The notes under the pieces were generated by a model. The model was not told the DNA's origin and did no database searches. It worked only from the letters and a program-made list of their open reading frames with translations. A DNA stretch of 64,000 nucleotides, from positions 434,001-498,000 of the forward strand of contig NZ_JAVDWU010000001.1 of assembly GCF_031457455.1 (NCBI RefSeq), given 5' to 3'. Source of the stretch: Hydrogenophaga palleronii_A (GTDB taxonomy: Bacteria; Pseudomonadota; Gammaproteobacteria; Burkholderiales; Burkholderiaceae_C). Each line of letters opens with the position of its first letter. Within the stretch, counting starts at the first letter, position 1. Below, piece after piece: positions 50,807 to 59,511 of the stretch. The translations under genes were made by a program, and so were the position numbers.

Positions 50807-51550
50807 ATGAAAACCCCTTTCTTTGTGTCCCGTCGCACCGCCAAAGACACCGGTCTGGACCCGGACCGCATCCGTGCGATCACGCTCGATCTGGACGACA
50901 CGTTGTGGCCGATCTGGCCCACCATCGAGCGCGCAGAGGCCGCGCTGCATGCCTGGCTGACCGAACATGCCCCCGCCACCGCCGCCTGGGGCGCCACACC
51001 GGGTGTGATCCGCTCGGTGCGCAACCACATGGGAACGACCCGCCCGGACCTGGCACACGACATGAGCGCGTTGCGGCTGGAGTCCATTCGCCTGATGTTG
51101 CAGTGCGCGGGGGACGACACGACCCTGGCCGAAGCCGCGTTCGAGGTCTTTTTCGCGGAGCGCCAACGGGTGGACTTGTATGAAGACGCCTTGCCGGCGC
51201 TGGAGTGGCTCGCCAGCCGTTTTCCGGTGGTGGCGGTGTCCAACGGTAATGCCGATGTGCACCGCATCGGGCTGGGCGCACATTTCCGGGCGGCTTTCAG
51301 TGCGCGTGAGTTTGGGGTGGGCAAGCCAGATGCGCGGATCTTTCTTGCGGCCGCTGAGGCTGCCGGTGTTGACGCTTCAGAGGTGCTGCATGTGGGTGAC
51401 GATCCGCACCTCGACGGCGTGGGTGCCTTGCAGGCGGGCATGCAGATGGCCTGGCTCAACCGCGAGGGGCAGGCCTGGAGCCATGCGCCGCTGCAACCGC
51501 ATTTGACCGTGAAGGATCTGGCGGCGTTGTGCCTTGCGCTGGGCAAGTAA
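50807..51550 (+). CDS. HAD-superfamily hydrolase
   Basis: 247 aa. Motif I DLDDTLWPIW (about 27-36; Asp nucleophile), motif II VVAVSNGNADV, motif III Lys in GVGKPDARIFL, motif IV HVGDDPHLDGVGALQAG. The helical cap between motifs I and II marks subclass I (phosphoglycolate phosphatase-like or dehalogenase-like). Substrate unknown. It starts 19 bases from divergent hemH. Confidence 0.9.
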   Translation: MKTPFFVSRRTAKDTGLDPDRIRAITLDLDDTLWPIWPTIERAEAALHAWLTEHAPATAAWGATPGVIRSVRNHMGTTRPDLAHDMSALRLESIRLMLQCAGDDTTLAEAAFEVFFAERQRVDLYEDALPALEWLASRFPVVAVSNGNADVHRIGLGAHFRAAFSAREFGVGKPDARIFLAAAEAAGVDASEVLHVGDDPHLDGVGALQAGMQMAWLNREGQAWSHAPLQPHLTVKDLAALCLALGK

Positions 51551-51581
51551 AGCGGCCGCCTGCCCGGATTTCACCTGAACC

Positions 51582-52247
51582 ATGAGCCTGACGATTTACG
51601 GCATTGCCGCCTCTCGTGCCAGCCGGCCACTTTGGGCTGCCACTGAACTCGGTCTGGCTTTCAAGCACGTGACCACACCCTACGCCGGTGGCGCAACGCG
51701 CACGCCCGCGTTCCTGGCGATCAATGCCAACGGCCATATTCCCGTGGTGGTGGACCAGCGCTCACCCGAAGAGGGCGGAGAAACCGTGGTGTGGGAGAGC
51801 ATGGCCTGCGCGCTCTACCTGGCCCGCCACCATGGGCGGCCCGACGGGGCGAGCATCACGCCTGCCAACCCGAGGGAAGATGCTGAGGCGCTGCGCTGGA
51901 GCTTCTGGGCCGTGACCGAAGCAGAAGCCGATGCGCTCACGGTGTTGATGCACCGGATGGCCATGCCCGCCGGGCGCCGCAAGCCTGAACTGGCCGCAGC
52001 GGCTGAACGCCGCCTCGCCGTGCCGTTCAAGGTGATTGAGCAGCACCTGCAGCGTCAGCATGATCAAGGGCAAGGCTATCTGGCAGCGACACGCTTCACG
52101 GTGGCCGATGTGTGTGTGGCCAGCGTGCTGAACTGGGCGCGTCCTGCCCGCGGTCTGATGGCGGCCCATCCGTTCACCCGCGCGTGGTTGATGCGTTGTG
52201 TGCAGCGGCCGGCGTATCGGGCGATCCACGCGTTCGGAGAAGCCTGA
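51582..52247 (+). CDS. Glutathione S-transferase family protein
   Basis: 221 aa. An N-terminal thioredoxin-like half (about 1-85; LTIYGIAASRASRPLWAATELGLAF, NGHIPVV, VWESMACALYLA) is followed by an all-helical C-terminal domain with FTVADVCVASVL. The Ser near residue 10 could be the thiol-stabilising residue. Role (detoxification or other) not assignable. It lies 31 bases behind the HAD gene. Confidence 0.9.
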   Translation: MSLTIYGIAASRASRPLWAATELGLAFKHVTTPYAGGATRTPAFLAINANGHIPVVVDQRSPEEGGETVVWESMACALYLARHHGRPDGASITPANPREDAEALRWSFWAVTEAEADALTVLMHRMAMPAGRRKPELAAAAERRLAVPFKVIEQHLQRQHDQGQGYLAATRFTVADVCVASVLNWARPARGLMAAHPFTRAWLMRCVQRPAYRAIHAFGEA

Positions 52248-52327
52248 TCGGGTGGGCGGTAAAAGGCGTAAAGGGCCGAAAAGGGCGGTGGTGATGTCCG
52301 CTGAAGTCTGCACTTGAGCCGGGCCAG

Positions 52328-52357
52328 TTGCGCTCTGCGACGGCCAAAACGTATAGT
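52328..52357 (+). promoter_or_regulatory. Sigma-70-like promoter upstream of the ProX-type lipoprotein gene
   Basis: TTGCGC (52328-52333) and TATAGT (52352-52357) are separated by 18 bases. The predicted start lies about 125 bases before the ATG. Confidence 0.5.
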
Positions 52358-52489
52358 CAGTGAGTTCAACCCGGCTACCGGTGGTTGAGCGGCTGGTCAC
52401 CAGGTTTGCAGCAGCGTTCGGACTTTTCAGGTTGGTCGGGTTCTCGAGGACCGCGCGCGACCCCATTCACCCCAACCTGGAGGACACCC

Positions 52490-53536
52490 ATGCACAAACC
52501 GTCTCACCTGACTCTGCCCGCCATCATGGCGCTGCTGATGCTGGCCGCCTGTGGCAAGACCGAGGACAAGGCGCAGCCCACACCTGCGGCCGAGGTGGCG
52601 GCCGAGCAAGCCTGTGGCAAGGTGACGGTGGCGAACATGGGCTGGGAGTCGGCCGAAGTGCTGGCTCAGGTGGACCGGCTGGTGCTGACGCATGCGTATG
52701 GGTGCGAAGTGGAGCTGGTGCCGGGCGACACGATGCCCACGTTCAACTCCATGATGGAAACCGGCGAGCCCGACGTGGCGCCCGAAGGCTGGATCAATGC
52801 CGCCCGGCAACCCCTGACGGCGGCCATGCAGGAAGGCCGCCTGCATTTTGGCGCCAGGGCCTTGCTGGACGGTGGGGTGGAAGGTTGGTGGATACCGAAA
52901 TACGTGGCTGAGGCGCATCCCGAAATCAAGACGATCGACGATGCGCTGAAACACCCCGACCTGTTCCCCTCTGCCACAGACCCCAAGCGGGGGGCTGTTC
53001 ACAACTGCCCTGCGGGTTGGCACTGCCGCGTTCCCACGGAGCACGCGTTCAAGGCCTGGGGCGCTGCAGACAAGGGGTTTGAGCTGGTCGACGTGGCTTC
53101 GGCCAGCGAACTTGACGACTCGATTGCCAAGGCCTTTGAAAACAAGACCGGCTGGCTGGGCTACTACTGGTCACCCACGTCGGTGCTTGGTCGGTTTGAG
53201 ATGGTCAGGCTTGAAGCCGGTGTGCCGCACGATCAGGAGGCTTGGGAGATGTGCAACGCCGTGGCCGGGTGCGACAACCCGGTGAAAAACGAGTGGGCAC
53301 AAGCAGAGGTGTTCACCGTGATGACGGACCGCTTCTACAAGGAGGACGGACCCGCTGTACGGTACCTGGAAGCGCGCGGCTGGGACAACCGCACGGTGAA
53401 TGCCTTGCTGGCCTGGAAGCATGAAAACCAGGCATCAAGCGAAGAGACTGCGAAGCATTTTCTGAAAACCCAGCCGGAGGTGTGGAACGCGTGGGTCACC
53501 CATGAGGTGGCCGACAAGCTGAAGGCAGCGCTTTGA
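52490..53536 (+). CDS. Substrate-binding lipoprotein of glycine-betaine/proline (OpuAC/ProX) type
   Basis: 348 aa from ATG at 52490 with TGGAGGACACCC upstream. The signal peptide ends in the lipobox LMLAAC, so the mature protein is lipid-anchored at about Cys22. The binding fold follows: GKVTVANMGWESAEVLAQVD, GDTMPTFNSMMETGEPDVAPEGW, GGVEGWWIPKYVAE, KTGWLGYYWSPTSVLG. The family binds betaine, choline or similar quaternary amines. No permease or ATPase gene is adjacent, so it is an orphan binding protein here. A GCGCGG/CCGCGC hairpin (53542-53560) follows the stop. Confidence 0.9.
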   Translation: MHKPSHLTLPAIMALLMLAACGKTEDKAQPTPAAEVAAEQACGKVTVANMGWESAEVLAQVDRLVLTHAYGCEVELVPGDTMPTFNSMMETGEPDVAPEGWINAARQPLTAAMQEGRLHFGARALLDGGVEGWWIPKYVAEAHPEIKTIDDALKHPDLFPSATDPKRGAVHNCPAGWHCRVPTEHAFKAWGAADKGFELVDVASASELDDSIAKAFENKTGWLGYYWSPTSVLGRFEMVRLEAGVPHDQEAWEMCNAVAGCDNPVKNEWAQAEVFTVMTDRFYKEDGPAVRYLEARGWDNRTVNALLAWKHENQASSEETAKHFLKTQPEVWNAWVTHEVADKLKAAL

Positions 53537-53576
53537 TGAGCGCGCGGCCGGAGACCGCGCCTCCATGCCACCGAAC

Positions 53577-54032
53577 TCACCAACCCCAGAGCAGGCTCTT
53601 GGCGATCCAGCCGTTGGGTGCGTCGCTGCGTTCGACGCGGACCCACTTGCCGCGCTTCTCGCGCGTGCGAACGACCTCGCCATAGACGGCCTTTCCAACG
53701 ATGCGGTGCTGCGTGCCGGGCCCACTGCGGACATTGGCAGTGGGCCGCTTCACAATGTGGTGCGGCTTGCTGCTGGTGAGCGAGCCGGCCACCCAGCCGG
53801 TGTCGCCTTCAAAGTCCTTCACCTGCAGCCACTTGTTCTGCCGCTTGACCACTTGCAGTGGGTAGCCTTTCTTGAGCTCCCACAAAATATCGTTATGGGT
53901 GCCGGGCCCCGAGCGCATGTTCAGCGTGCTGCCCTTGACGCTCACCATGTTCTGGGCCATGGCGCTGGAAAGGGTGGCCAGGCATAGGCTGGCGGCGATC
54001 ACGAAATGGCGTGCGGTGGGTGCTCCAAGCAT
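53577..54032 (-). CDS. Exported protein with two bacterial SH3 domains
   Basis: 151 aa. A signal peptide (about 1-26, SAMAQ) is followed by two SH3_3 domains (about 29-85 and 92-150), each with the xNMRSGPGTxxxI or ANVRSGPGTQHRIV motif and a GWVAGSL or GWIAKSL end. It is a periplasmic ligand-binding module; such proteins often bind peptidoglycan or metals. Convergent with the ProX-like gene. Confidence 0.9.
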   Translation of the reverse strand: MLGAPTARHFVIAASLCLATLSSAMAQNMVSVKGSTLNMRSGPGTHNDILWELKKGYPLQVVKRQNKWLQVKDFEGDTGWVAGSLTSSKPHHIVKRPTANVRSGPGTQHRIVGKAVYGEVVRTREKRGKWVRVERSDAPNGWIAKSLLWGW

Positions 54033-54210
54033 GCGTAAAAACTCCTCGTTCCAAGTTAAAAGTTGTGACCCGGGTCAGAAGGCTTGCGTGCCTGGAGGTT
54101 CCCGAGTCAGTGACATTTTGGCAGGCGATTCGTTTCAAGCCCCGTTAAGCCCCTGCCCGATCAGCGCAGGCAGCGGCAAAAACGTTTCGGGAGTTCGGCG
54201 TTGGCCGCTG

Positions 54211-55590
54211 TCAAAGGGCTTGTGCCACAGCCACTCCGCTGCGCACAGCGCCTTCCAGCGTCGCAGGGTAGGGGCCCTCCACATAGTCGCCAGCGGCCCA
54301 AAGCGCGGGTGCGATGCAAAGCGGTGGCCTTTGCAACTCGGGCGTGCAGGCGAAGGTGGCCCTTTTTTCGACCACCGTTTGAATCGGCTGCAGCGAGTCC
54401 AGGCCCAGTTGGCGCGCGGCTTGCTGCAACACCCGCGATTGCAGGTCGTCGCGATCGCCCACGCTGGCACTCACCACGAAGGCCAGTACGCCGTGGTTGC
54501 CGGGTTCGTTGGGCTGGAGTTGACCCCGGTCGAACACAAACTGGGCCGGTGCGCTGTGTGCGTCTGGCTCGGCCCGCAAAGCCAGCAGGGGAGCGGGCAA
54601 GTGCACACCTTCGGACCAGGCGTAGACGGTGGTGATGGCGGTGAAATTCAGGGCCTGCGTGACAGAAGCCCATGCACGGAGTTGCTGGGCGACATTACCG
54701 TGCAGCGAGCGGGCTTGGGCCTCGTCAGCGGCTCTGCGCATGGCCTGTGCCGCAGGCGTCGCAGCCGTCGCCCAGATGACCTGATCAAATCGCTCCTCGC
54801 TGAGGGCACCCTGGCGCTCCACCTGCAGAACCCAGCCATCAGACGCAGGGTGCAGCGCGATCACCCGGGTGCCCGCGTGCACGCACGTCGTTTTTGGGTG
54901 GTGAAGGCCGAGCCACCGCTGCGCTGTTTGCGGAAAAGCCATGGACAAGTCCACCCTTGGCAGCAGCAGGTTCGAGGCGCCCATGGATCCGTGGCCTTTT
55001 CCGAACAGGGCATCACGCATGACGCGCAGAAACACTTGCGCGCTGGACTGCGAGGCAGGCGTGTTCAGCGCCGAGACGCACAGCGGCTCGATCAGTTCGG
55101 CCATCACCCGGCGAGGCAGACGCGCGCAGAGCTCACTGACCGTTGTTGACGGCGGGCACCGGAAACCGGCTGCTCGCCAAGCCAGCGAGGTGCGTACCAG
55201 CGCCAGGCGTTCTGACCAGCTCCAACCCCTGGCCGTGGCAATGGCGGCCAGCGCGTCCAGCGGCGCGGGCCAGTTCGCTGCCCAGCGCGGCGTCTGCAGC
55301 CCTTGTCCGTCAGGGTAGGGCAAGGCCAGCGGCATTGCCCACAAGGCCTCGGCCAGGTTCACCCCCACACGCTCCATCAAGGCCAGGCTGTCGGTGTAGG
55401 CGCCGATCAGGATGTGCTGGCCGTTGTCCAGCGTCAGCGGAACGCCGTCTGGCCGCTGAGCCGCCATCGCGCGTGCCCGCCCGCCCAGTGTGCGGGCGGC
55501 CTCGAACACGGTGACCTCACTGCCACGCTCCGCAACTGTGACAGCCGCCGCCATGCCGGCCCACCCAGCGCCCACGATGGCCACTTTCAT
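54211..55590 (-). CDS. hpnE: Hydroxysqualene dehydroxylase (HpnE-type FAD oxidoreductase)
   Basis: 459 aa. FAD dinucleotide fold at the N-terminus (VAIVGAGWAGMAAAVTVAERG, 3-23), then GGRARAM and the family pattern DNGQHILIGAYTDSLALMERVG. LIEPLCVSALNTP is also present, with a C-terminal LWAAGDYVEGPYPATLEGAVRSG flavin loop. HpnE reduces hydroxysqualene to squalene in the HpnCDE route. hpnD lies 124 bases upstream on the same strand. Confidence 0.9.
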   Translation of the reverse strand: MKVAIVGAGWAGMAAAVTVAERGSEVTVFEAARTLGGRARAMAAQRPDGVPLTLDNGQHILIGAYTDSLALMERVGVNLAEALWAMPLALPYPDGQGLQTPRWAANWPAPLDALAAIATARGWSWSERLALVRTSLAWRAAGFRCPPSTTVSELCARLPRRVMAELIEPLCVSALNTPASQSSAQVFLRVMRDALFGKGHGSMGASNLLLPRVDLSMAFPQTAQRWLGLHHPKTTCVHAGTRVIALHPASDGWVLQVERQGALSEERFDQVIWATAATPAAQAMRRAADEAQARSLHGNVAQQLRAWASVTQALNFTAITTVYAWSEGVHLPAPLLALRAEPDAHSAPAQFVFDRGQLQPNEPGNHGVLAFVVSASVGDRDDLQSRVLQQAARQLGLDSLQPIQTVVEKRATFACTPELQRPPLCIAPALWAAGDYVEGPYPATLEGAVRSGVAVAQAL

Positions 55591-55714
55591 GGGGCAGTGA
55601 TCATGGTTTCAAGTCGACCACTGTCGTACCTTGGCAGCGGCGGCGTTCTGCGGCGATGGCTTCGCGTTTGGAGCGGCGGTGGACCTGCGTGGCATGTGTT
55701 GAGATGGCCGGTGG

Positions 55715-56581
55715 TCAAAGCCGGCCCAGCGCCTGCACCCGCCAGGCCAGCCAGAACTTGCGCAGGGGCGTGAGGCTGACCCGCTGGGTCAGCACCAGCA
55801 GTGGCTCGCTGGCGATTTCCTTGAGCAGGGTACGGTAGATGCTGGCCATCATCAGGCCAGGCTTCTGCGGGCGTCGATCGGCTTCGGGCAGCAGGGCCAG
55901 CGCCTCGTCGTAGGTCTGCAGTGCGCGCTCGCACTGGAACCGCATGAGGGCGGTGAAACGGCGTTCGAAATCGGCCGGGTCGGTGCCGGGTGCGGCACTG
56001 CGTTTGAGCAGTTCGTGGGCCTTCACATCAAAGCGCTGGAGTTCGTTGACCGGCAGGTAGATGCGTCCGCGGGCGGCATCTTCGCCCACGTCGCGGATGA
56101 TGTTGGTCAGCTGGAATGCCAGGCCCAACCGGTGGGCGTAGGTGGTGGTCTGTTCCTGCGTCTGCCCAAAAATGCGGGCCGCCACCTCGCCCACCACGCC
56201 GGCCACCAAGTGGCAGTACTGCTGCAGGTTGGCGAAATCCAGGTAGCGGTTCTGTTCCAGGTCCATCTGACAGCCGTCGATCACGGCCAGCAAGTGCCGG
56301 GCCTCGATGCCGAACGTGGCGGTATGGGGCATCAGCGCCTGCATTACCGGGTGGTTGCGTTCGCCAGCGTAGGCCTGCGCCACCTCGCGGCGCCACCAGG
56401 CCAGTTTGGTCTGGGCCACGTCGGGGTCTCTGACTTCATCGACGACATCGTCCACCTCCCTGCAAAATGCATAGAAAGCGGTGATCGCCGCGCGCCGTTC
56501 CGGCGGCAGGAACAGGAACGCGTAGTAGAAGCTGCTGCCCGAGGCGGCGGCCTTTTGCTGGACGTAGTCTTGAGGAGTCAT
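55715..56581 (-). CDS. hpnD: Presqualene diphosphate synthase (HpnD), squalene/phytoene synthase family
   Basis: 288 aa from ATG at 56581 (MTPQDYVQQKAAAS) with GGAG-like purines. Trans-prenyl synthase motifs: SSFYYAFLFLPPERRAAI, the first Asp-rich FCREVDDVVDEV (about 43-54), and the second QLTNIIRDVGEDAARGRIYLP. It joins two farnesyl diphosphates. The companion hpnC of the three-gene squalene route is not adjacent. A carotenoid phytoene synthase is the main alternative, but the hpnE neighbour favours HpnD. Confidence 0.88.
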   Translation of the reverse strand: MTPQDYVQQKAAASGSSFYYAFLFLPPERRAAITAFYAFCREVDDVVDEVRDPDVAQTKLAWWRREVAQAYAGERNHPVMQALMPHTATFGIEARHLLAVIDGCQMDLEQNRYLDFANLQQYCHLVAGVVGEVAARIFGQTQEQTTTYAHRLGLAFQLTNIIRDVGEDAARGRIYLPVNELQRFDVKAHELLKRSAAPGTDPADFERRFTALMRFQCERALQTYDEALALLPEADRRPQKPGLMMASIYRTLLKEIASEPLLVLTQRVSLTPLRKFWLAWRVQALGRL

Positions 56582-56743
56582 GGAACCGGAATTTTTCCGG
56601 CAAGTGTACGCATCGGCGGCATGCGCCGGGCAGACAAGCCCTATCCGGCGCTGGCATGAAAGTGCTTGATGGTTGTCAAGCCGCAGAGAGGGTCGCTGGC
56701 ATAGCATGAATCTGCAATCCTGCAATTCCCCACGAGACTTCAA

Positions 56744-57058
56744 ATGAACGGTTCAAATCGTCGTATTTTTCTGATGCAATTCGCCGCTGGCGGCTCGGTG
56801 TTGATGGCCGGCGCGGCACATGCACAGGCGGCCCCTCTGGTCGATGAAAAAAATGCCCAGGCCATGGCGCTGGGCTATGCCGCTGACAGCACCAAGGTTG
56901 ACGGCAAGAAGTACCCCAAACATGCAGCCACCCAGTTGTGCTCCAACTGCACGCTCTACACGGGCAAGGCCGGCGAGGCCACCGGTCCCTGCGGAATCTT
57001 CCCTGGCAAGCATGTGACCGCGAAGGGGTGGTGTAGCGCTTACGTCAAGAAGGCTTGA
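56744..57058 (+). CDS. High-potential iron-sulfur protein (HiPIP)
   Basis: 104 aa. A Tat-type signal (NRRIFLMQFAAGG, about 5-17, cleaved near AHAQA) is followed by a small domain with four cluster-binding Cys at residues 66, 69, 83 and 97 (C-x2-C-x13-C-x13-C). It is a periplasmic 4Fe-4S electron carrier donating to reaction centres, oxidases or other reductases. The inverted repeat CAGCGCCG/CGGCGCTG at 57079-57102 may end the transcript. Confidence 0.92.
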   Translation: MNGSNRRIFLMQFAAGGSVLMAGAAHAQAAPLVDEKNAQAMALGYAADSTKVDGKKYPKHAATQLCSNCTLYTGKAGEATGPCGIFPGKHVTAKGWCSAYVKKA

Positions 57059-57240
57059 CCTTCGCCAGTTGAAGGCGTCAGCGCCGGCAGAGGTCGGCGC
57101 TGTGCATCAGGCTCGACACGGCCGGGCGCATGAGCGGCCAGTGCCGCGCAGCACCACCCAAGGTGCTGCACAAGCGCAGCATGAGCCGGCGTTCCCTAGA
57201 GTCCACAGGATGGGGATAGGTTTGAGATGCCGCCTCAAGG

Positions 57241-57771
57241 TCAACAGACGGGTCTGCCATTCTTGCTCACACTCTTGGCCATGGCTACACGATGCGCAAG
57301 CCCGCTCTCCCGCTCAAGCTGCAGCCTTCTCAGCAGATGCTCGACCCCACTGAACAACAAAACTTCTTTGAACTCGTGCTTGGCATAGAACGGCGCGTTC
57401 CACGGAATGTGGGCAAACGTGGTGAGCGTGACGTGGTGGCAACCTCGCTCTCTGGCTGCAGAGCACACCAATTGAAGTAGTTGTGCGCCAACGCCTTGCT
57501 TGCCGTGGCTGGGCAAAACATCCATTTCCACAATGTGCAGGCTGTCTCCGATCTGCTCTGCGGCAGCGAATCCGACCACGCCGGAGGTCTCATCTTCCGC
57601 GACCCACAGCAGCACAGCGGCGAGAAAACCAGCCAGCATTTCGGGAGAAGTGGACGAAGCAAGATGCGGTGGCAACACTTCTGGCGGGAACAGCTTCTCG
57701 GCTTCAGCTTCGATTTGCGTCAAGTAAGGCAAATCGCTTTGGGTCGCTAGTCGGAGGTGCACGGTATTCAT
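57241..57771 (-). CDS. GNAT-family N-acetyltransferase
   Basis: 176 aa single-domain GNAT: LRLATQSDLPYLTQIE at the N-terminus, VGFAAAEQI strand, the acetyl-CoA loop LPSHGKQGVGAQLLQLV (about 90-106) and a C-terminal FYAKHEFKEVLLFSG. Substrate unknown. It starts near an AAGG purine run and appears monocistronic. Confidence 0.87.
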   Translation of the reverse strand: MNTVHLRLATQSDLPYLTQIEAEAEKLFPPEVLPPHLASSTSPEMLAGFLAAVLLWVAEDETSGVVGFAAAEQIGDSLHIVEMDVLPSHGKQGVGAQLLQLVCSAARERGCHHVTLTTFAHIPWNAPFYAKHEFKEVLLFSGVEHLLRRLQLERESGLAHRVAMAKSVSKNGRPVC

Positions 57772-57881
57772 TTTGTGTGTGACCTTATTGAAACGGATTG
57801 AAGTGGGCGCATCGGCCTCGGGTAGCGGCGCAGTGCACCCAAATCTGCCAGACCATCGGATTCATCCACGCTGGGGACGGA

Positions 57882-58502
57882 TTAAACAAAGGGCGAGTTG
57901 ATGGCAATGAAGCCTGCGATGTTCAACACAACGGTGGCCCAAAACGCCGAGCGAAATGAAGCCTTGCTCGACTTGTGTCGCAGGAACTGCTGGGCAACGA
58001 TCGCTCCTGGCCAACCGCCAGCCAGGCCGAGCAAGAGCAGATTTCGTTCTGAAATGCGCCAGCCGCCCGAGACGGCTGCTGACTTGTCTGCAGCGTATGC
58101 GCCGAAGCAGACGATGCTGGCAATGATGTAACCCATCGCCATCCAGCCGGGAACACTCCATACGAAGGCAACAGCCAAGTACACGATGCCGAACGCCAGG
58201 ATCGCAAACATGCTCGCGGTTCCCCATTGTGCAGATGGGTGGGACTGCCTGGCCTTTGTGAGCCGGGCTGGCTTGGCAACTTCGACATTCTTCGCCCGCT
58301 TTTTCCCGTCACGGTTGAGTTCGACTTCGAAAGTGACCCGCTGGTTGAGTTGTGGCCGGCCAGCGCGGGACGAAAAAGCCTTGATGTGGACGAATACCTC
58401 TTGCCCACCTTGATCGGCTTCGATGAATCCAAAGCCTCGGTCATCGTTCCAGGTCTTTATGGCGCCGCTGAATCGCATGAATGTGGGTCTACCAGACGAC
58501 AT
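57882..58502 (-). CDS. Cold-shock domain fused to a DUF1294 membrane domain
   Basis: 206 aa. Residues about 9-75 are a cold-shock domain with RNP motifs (GFGFIEA and VFVHIKAF). A basic linker (about 75-90) leads to a DUF1294 membrane part with about four helices (AILAFGIVYLAVAFVW, MAMGYIIASIVCFGAYAADK, LLLLGLAGGWPGAIVAQQFL, ATVVLNIAGFIAI). The combination would place a nucleic-acid-binding domain at the inner membrane. ATG at 58478 is an alternative start. Confidence 0.88.
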   Translation of the reverse strand: MSSGRPTFMRFSGAIKTWNDDRGFGFIEADQGGQEVFVHIKAFSSRAGRPQLNQRVTFEVELNRDGKKRAKNVEVAKPARLTKARQSHPSAQWGTASMFAILAFGIVYLAVAFVWSVPGWMAMGYIIASIVCFGAYAADKSAAVSGGWRISERNLLLLGLAGGWPGAIVAQQFLRHKSSKASFRSAFWATVVLNIAGFIAINSPFV

Positions 58503-58893
58503 TGGTTGACAGGAAATTCGATGGCAAAAGCGGTGGACCGCTGTCGCCTTTTCGTTGCATTTGCGTGAGCGTCCTCATGGTCTTTCGCCATCAACCAATC
58601 CATCCGCACAGCCTCCCCCGCCGTTGCTTCAGATCCACCGCGCCCGGGCTTCCAGGTGGCGCACCGCTTGGTGGATCGGTCGCCGCAGGCGAAGTGTCTG
58701 AAGATGAATTGGCGCAATGGCTGCGCGAACGCATGAAGCCCCGACAGCCATGAGCGCCGCACCGGGCCGTTCCCAAGCAAGCTCGCACCGCAGCCCACAG
58801 GGCGAAGGTGTTCCAGTGAGCGCCAAGCGCATGGCAACTGTATCCGGGGCCAGCATGCGGTGACGGTCCGCAGGGCGAGGCCGCAGAATTGGC
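58503..58893. other. Stretch without a confidently recognised gene
   Basis: ORFs exist on both strands but none shows a known domain. On the plus strand a 90-codon frame (58481-58753) ends with the charged SEDELAQWLRERMKPRQP and might be a small or remnant protein. The minus-strand frame across the same DNA is Arg/Cys-rich and looks non-coding. No promoter or terminator stands out. Confidence 0.4.
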
Positions 58894-59277
58894 TCAACCC
58901 GCCTTCAACGCGGTCACTTCCACTTCGATCTTCATGCGCGGATCAAGCAGGCTGGCCGAGATCATCATGGCCGCCGGGCGCACCTCGCCCAGGTACTTGC
59001 GCAGCACCGGCCAGCAGGCTTCGAACTCGCTGGCGTCTGGCAGCACGTAGGTCACCCGCACCACGTCAGACCAGCGTGCACCGGCCTGGGTGAGGGCGGC
59101 TTCGATGTTCTTCATACATTGTTCGGCCTGCTCGACGACGTCGTCCGAGATGGTCATGTTGGTGTAGTTGAACCCGGTGGTGCCGGAGACAAACACCCAG
59201 GGGCCGGCGACCATGGCGCGGCTGTAGCCGATCTGGGTTTCAAAGGTGGAGCCGGAGCTGATGAGTTGACGGTTCAT
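58894..59277 (-). CDS. RidA/YjgF-family protein
   Basis: 127 aa from ATG at 59277 (MNRQLISSG); the frame is open further upstream but without family similarity. Motifs: YSRAMVAGPWVFVSGTTG, QAEQCMKNIEAALTQAGA, DVVRVTYVLPD, and PAAMMISASLLDPRMKIEVEVTA. The RidA Arg that stabilises the substrate is absent in the usual IRP context, so deamination of enamines/imines is uncertain. It is likely a trimeric cytoplasmic enzyme of an archetype-like subgroup. Confidence 0.9.
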   Translation of the reverse strand: MNRQLISSGSTFETQIGYSRAMVAGPWVFVSGTTGFNYTNMTISDDVVEQAEQCMKNIEAALTQAGARWSDVVRVTYVLPDASEFEACWPVLRKYLGEVRPAAMMISASLLDPRMKIEVEVTALKAG

Positions 59278-59511
59278 GGGGTGAGGTGCTAAGAGGTACC
59301 AGAGGCAAGACAGGGGTAGCGAGCAATGTACTGCTCGAAGGCCATGAGGCAACGCCAGCTTGGTGGTCTGGCAGCGGTGAGAGCATTGTTCGTTCTGAAA
59401 ATGGAACGCTGAGTGCGATCTTTGCCCACTACCGGATTTTTCGCCATCCCCATATGCTCTATCTACGGGTTTTGACGCGCGTCTGGCGTCTGGCCGTTTC
59501 AAGGAGTTCTC

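Noticed and set aside
49258..51183. 641-codon plus-strand frame over the hydrolase end, hemH and HAD start
   Set aside because: It crosses three well-supported genes in other frames and has no recognisable domain.
58457..58897. 146-codon minus-strand frame between the CSD-DUF1294 and RidA genes
   Set aside because: Cys/Arg/Trp-rich product without domain, overlapping the start of the CSD gene; no ribosome site.
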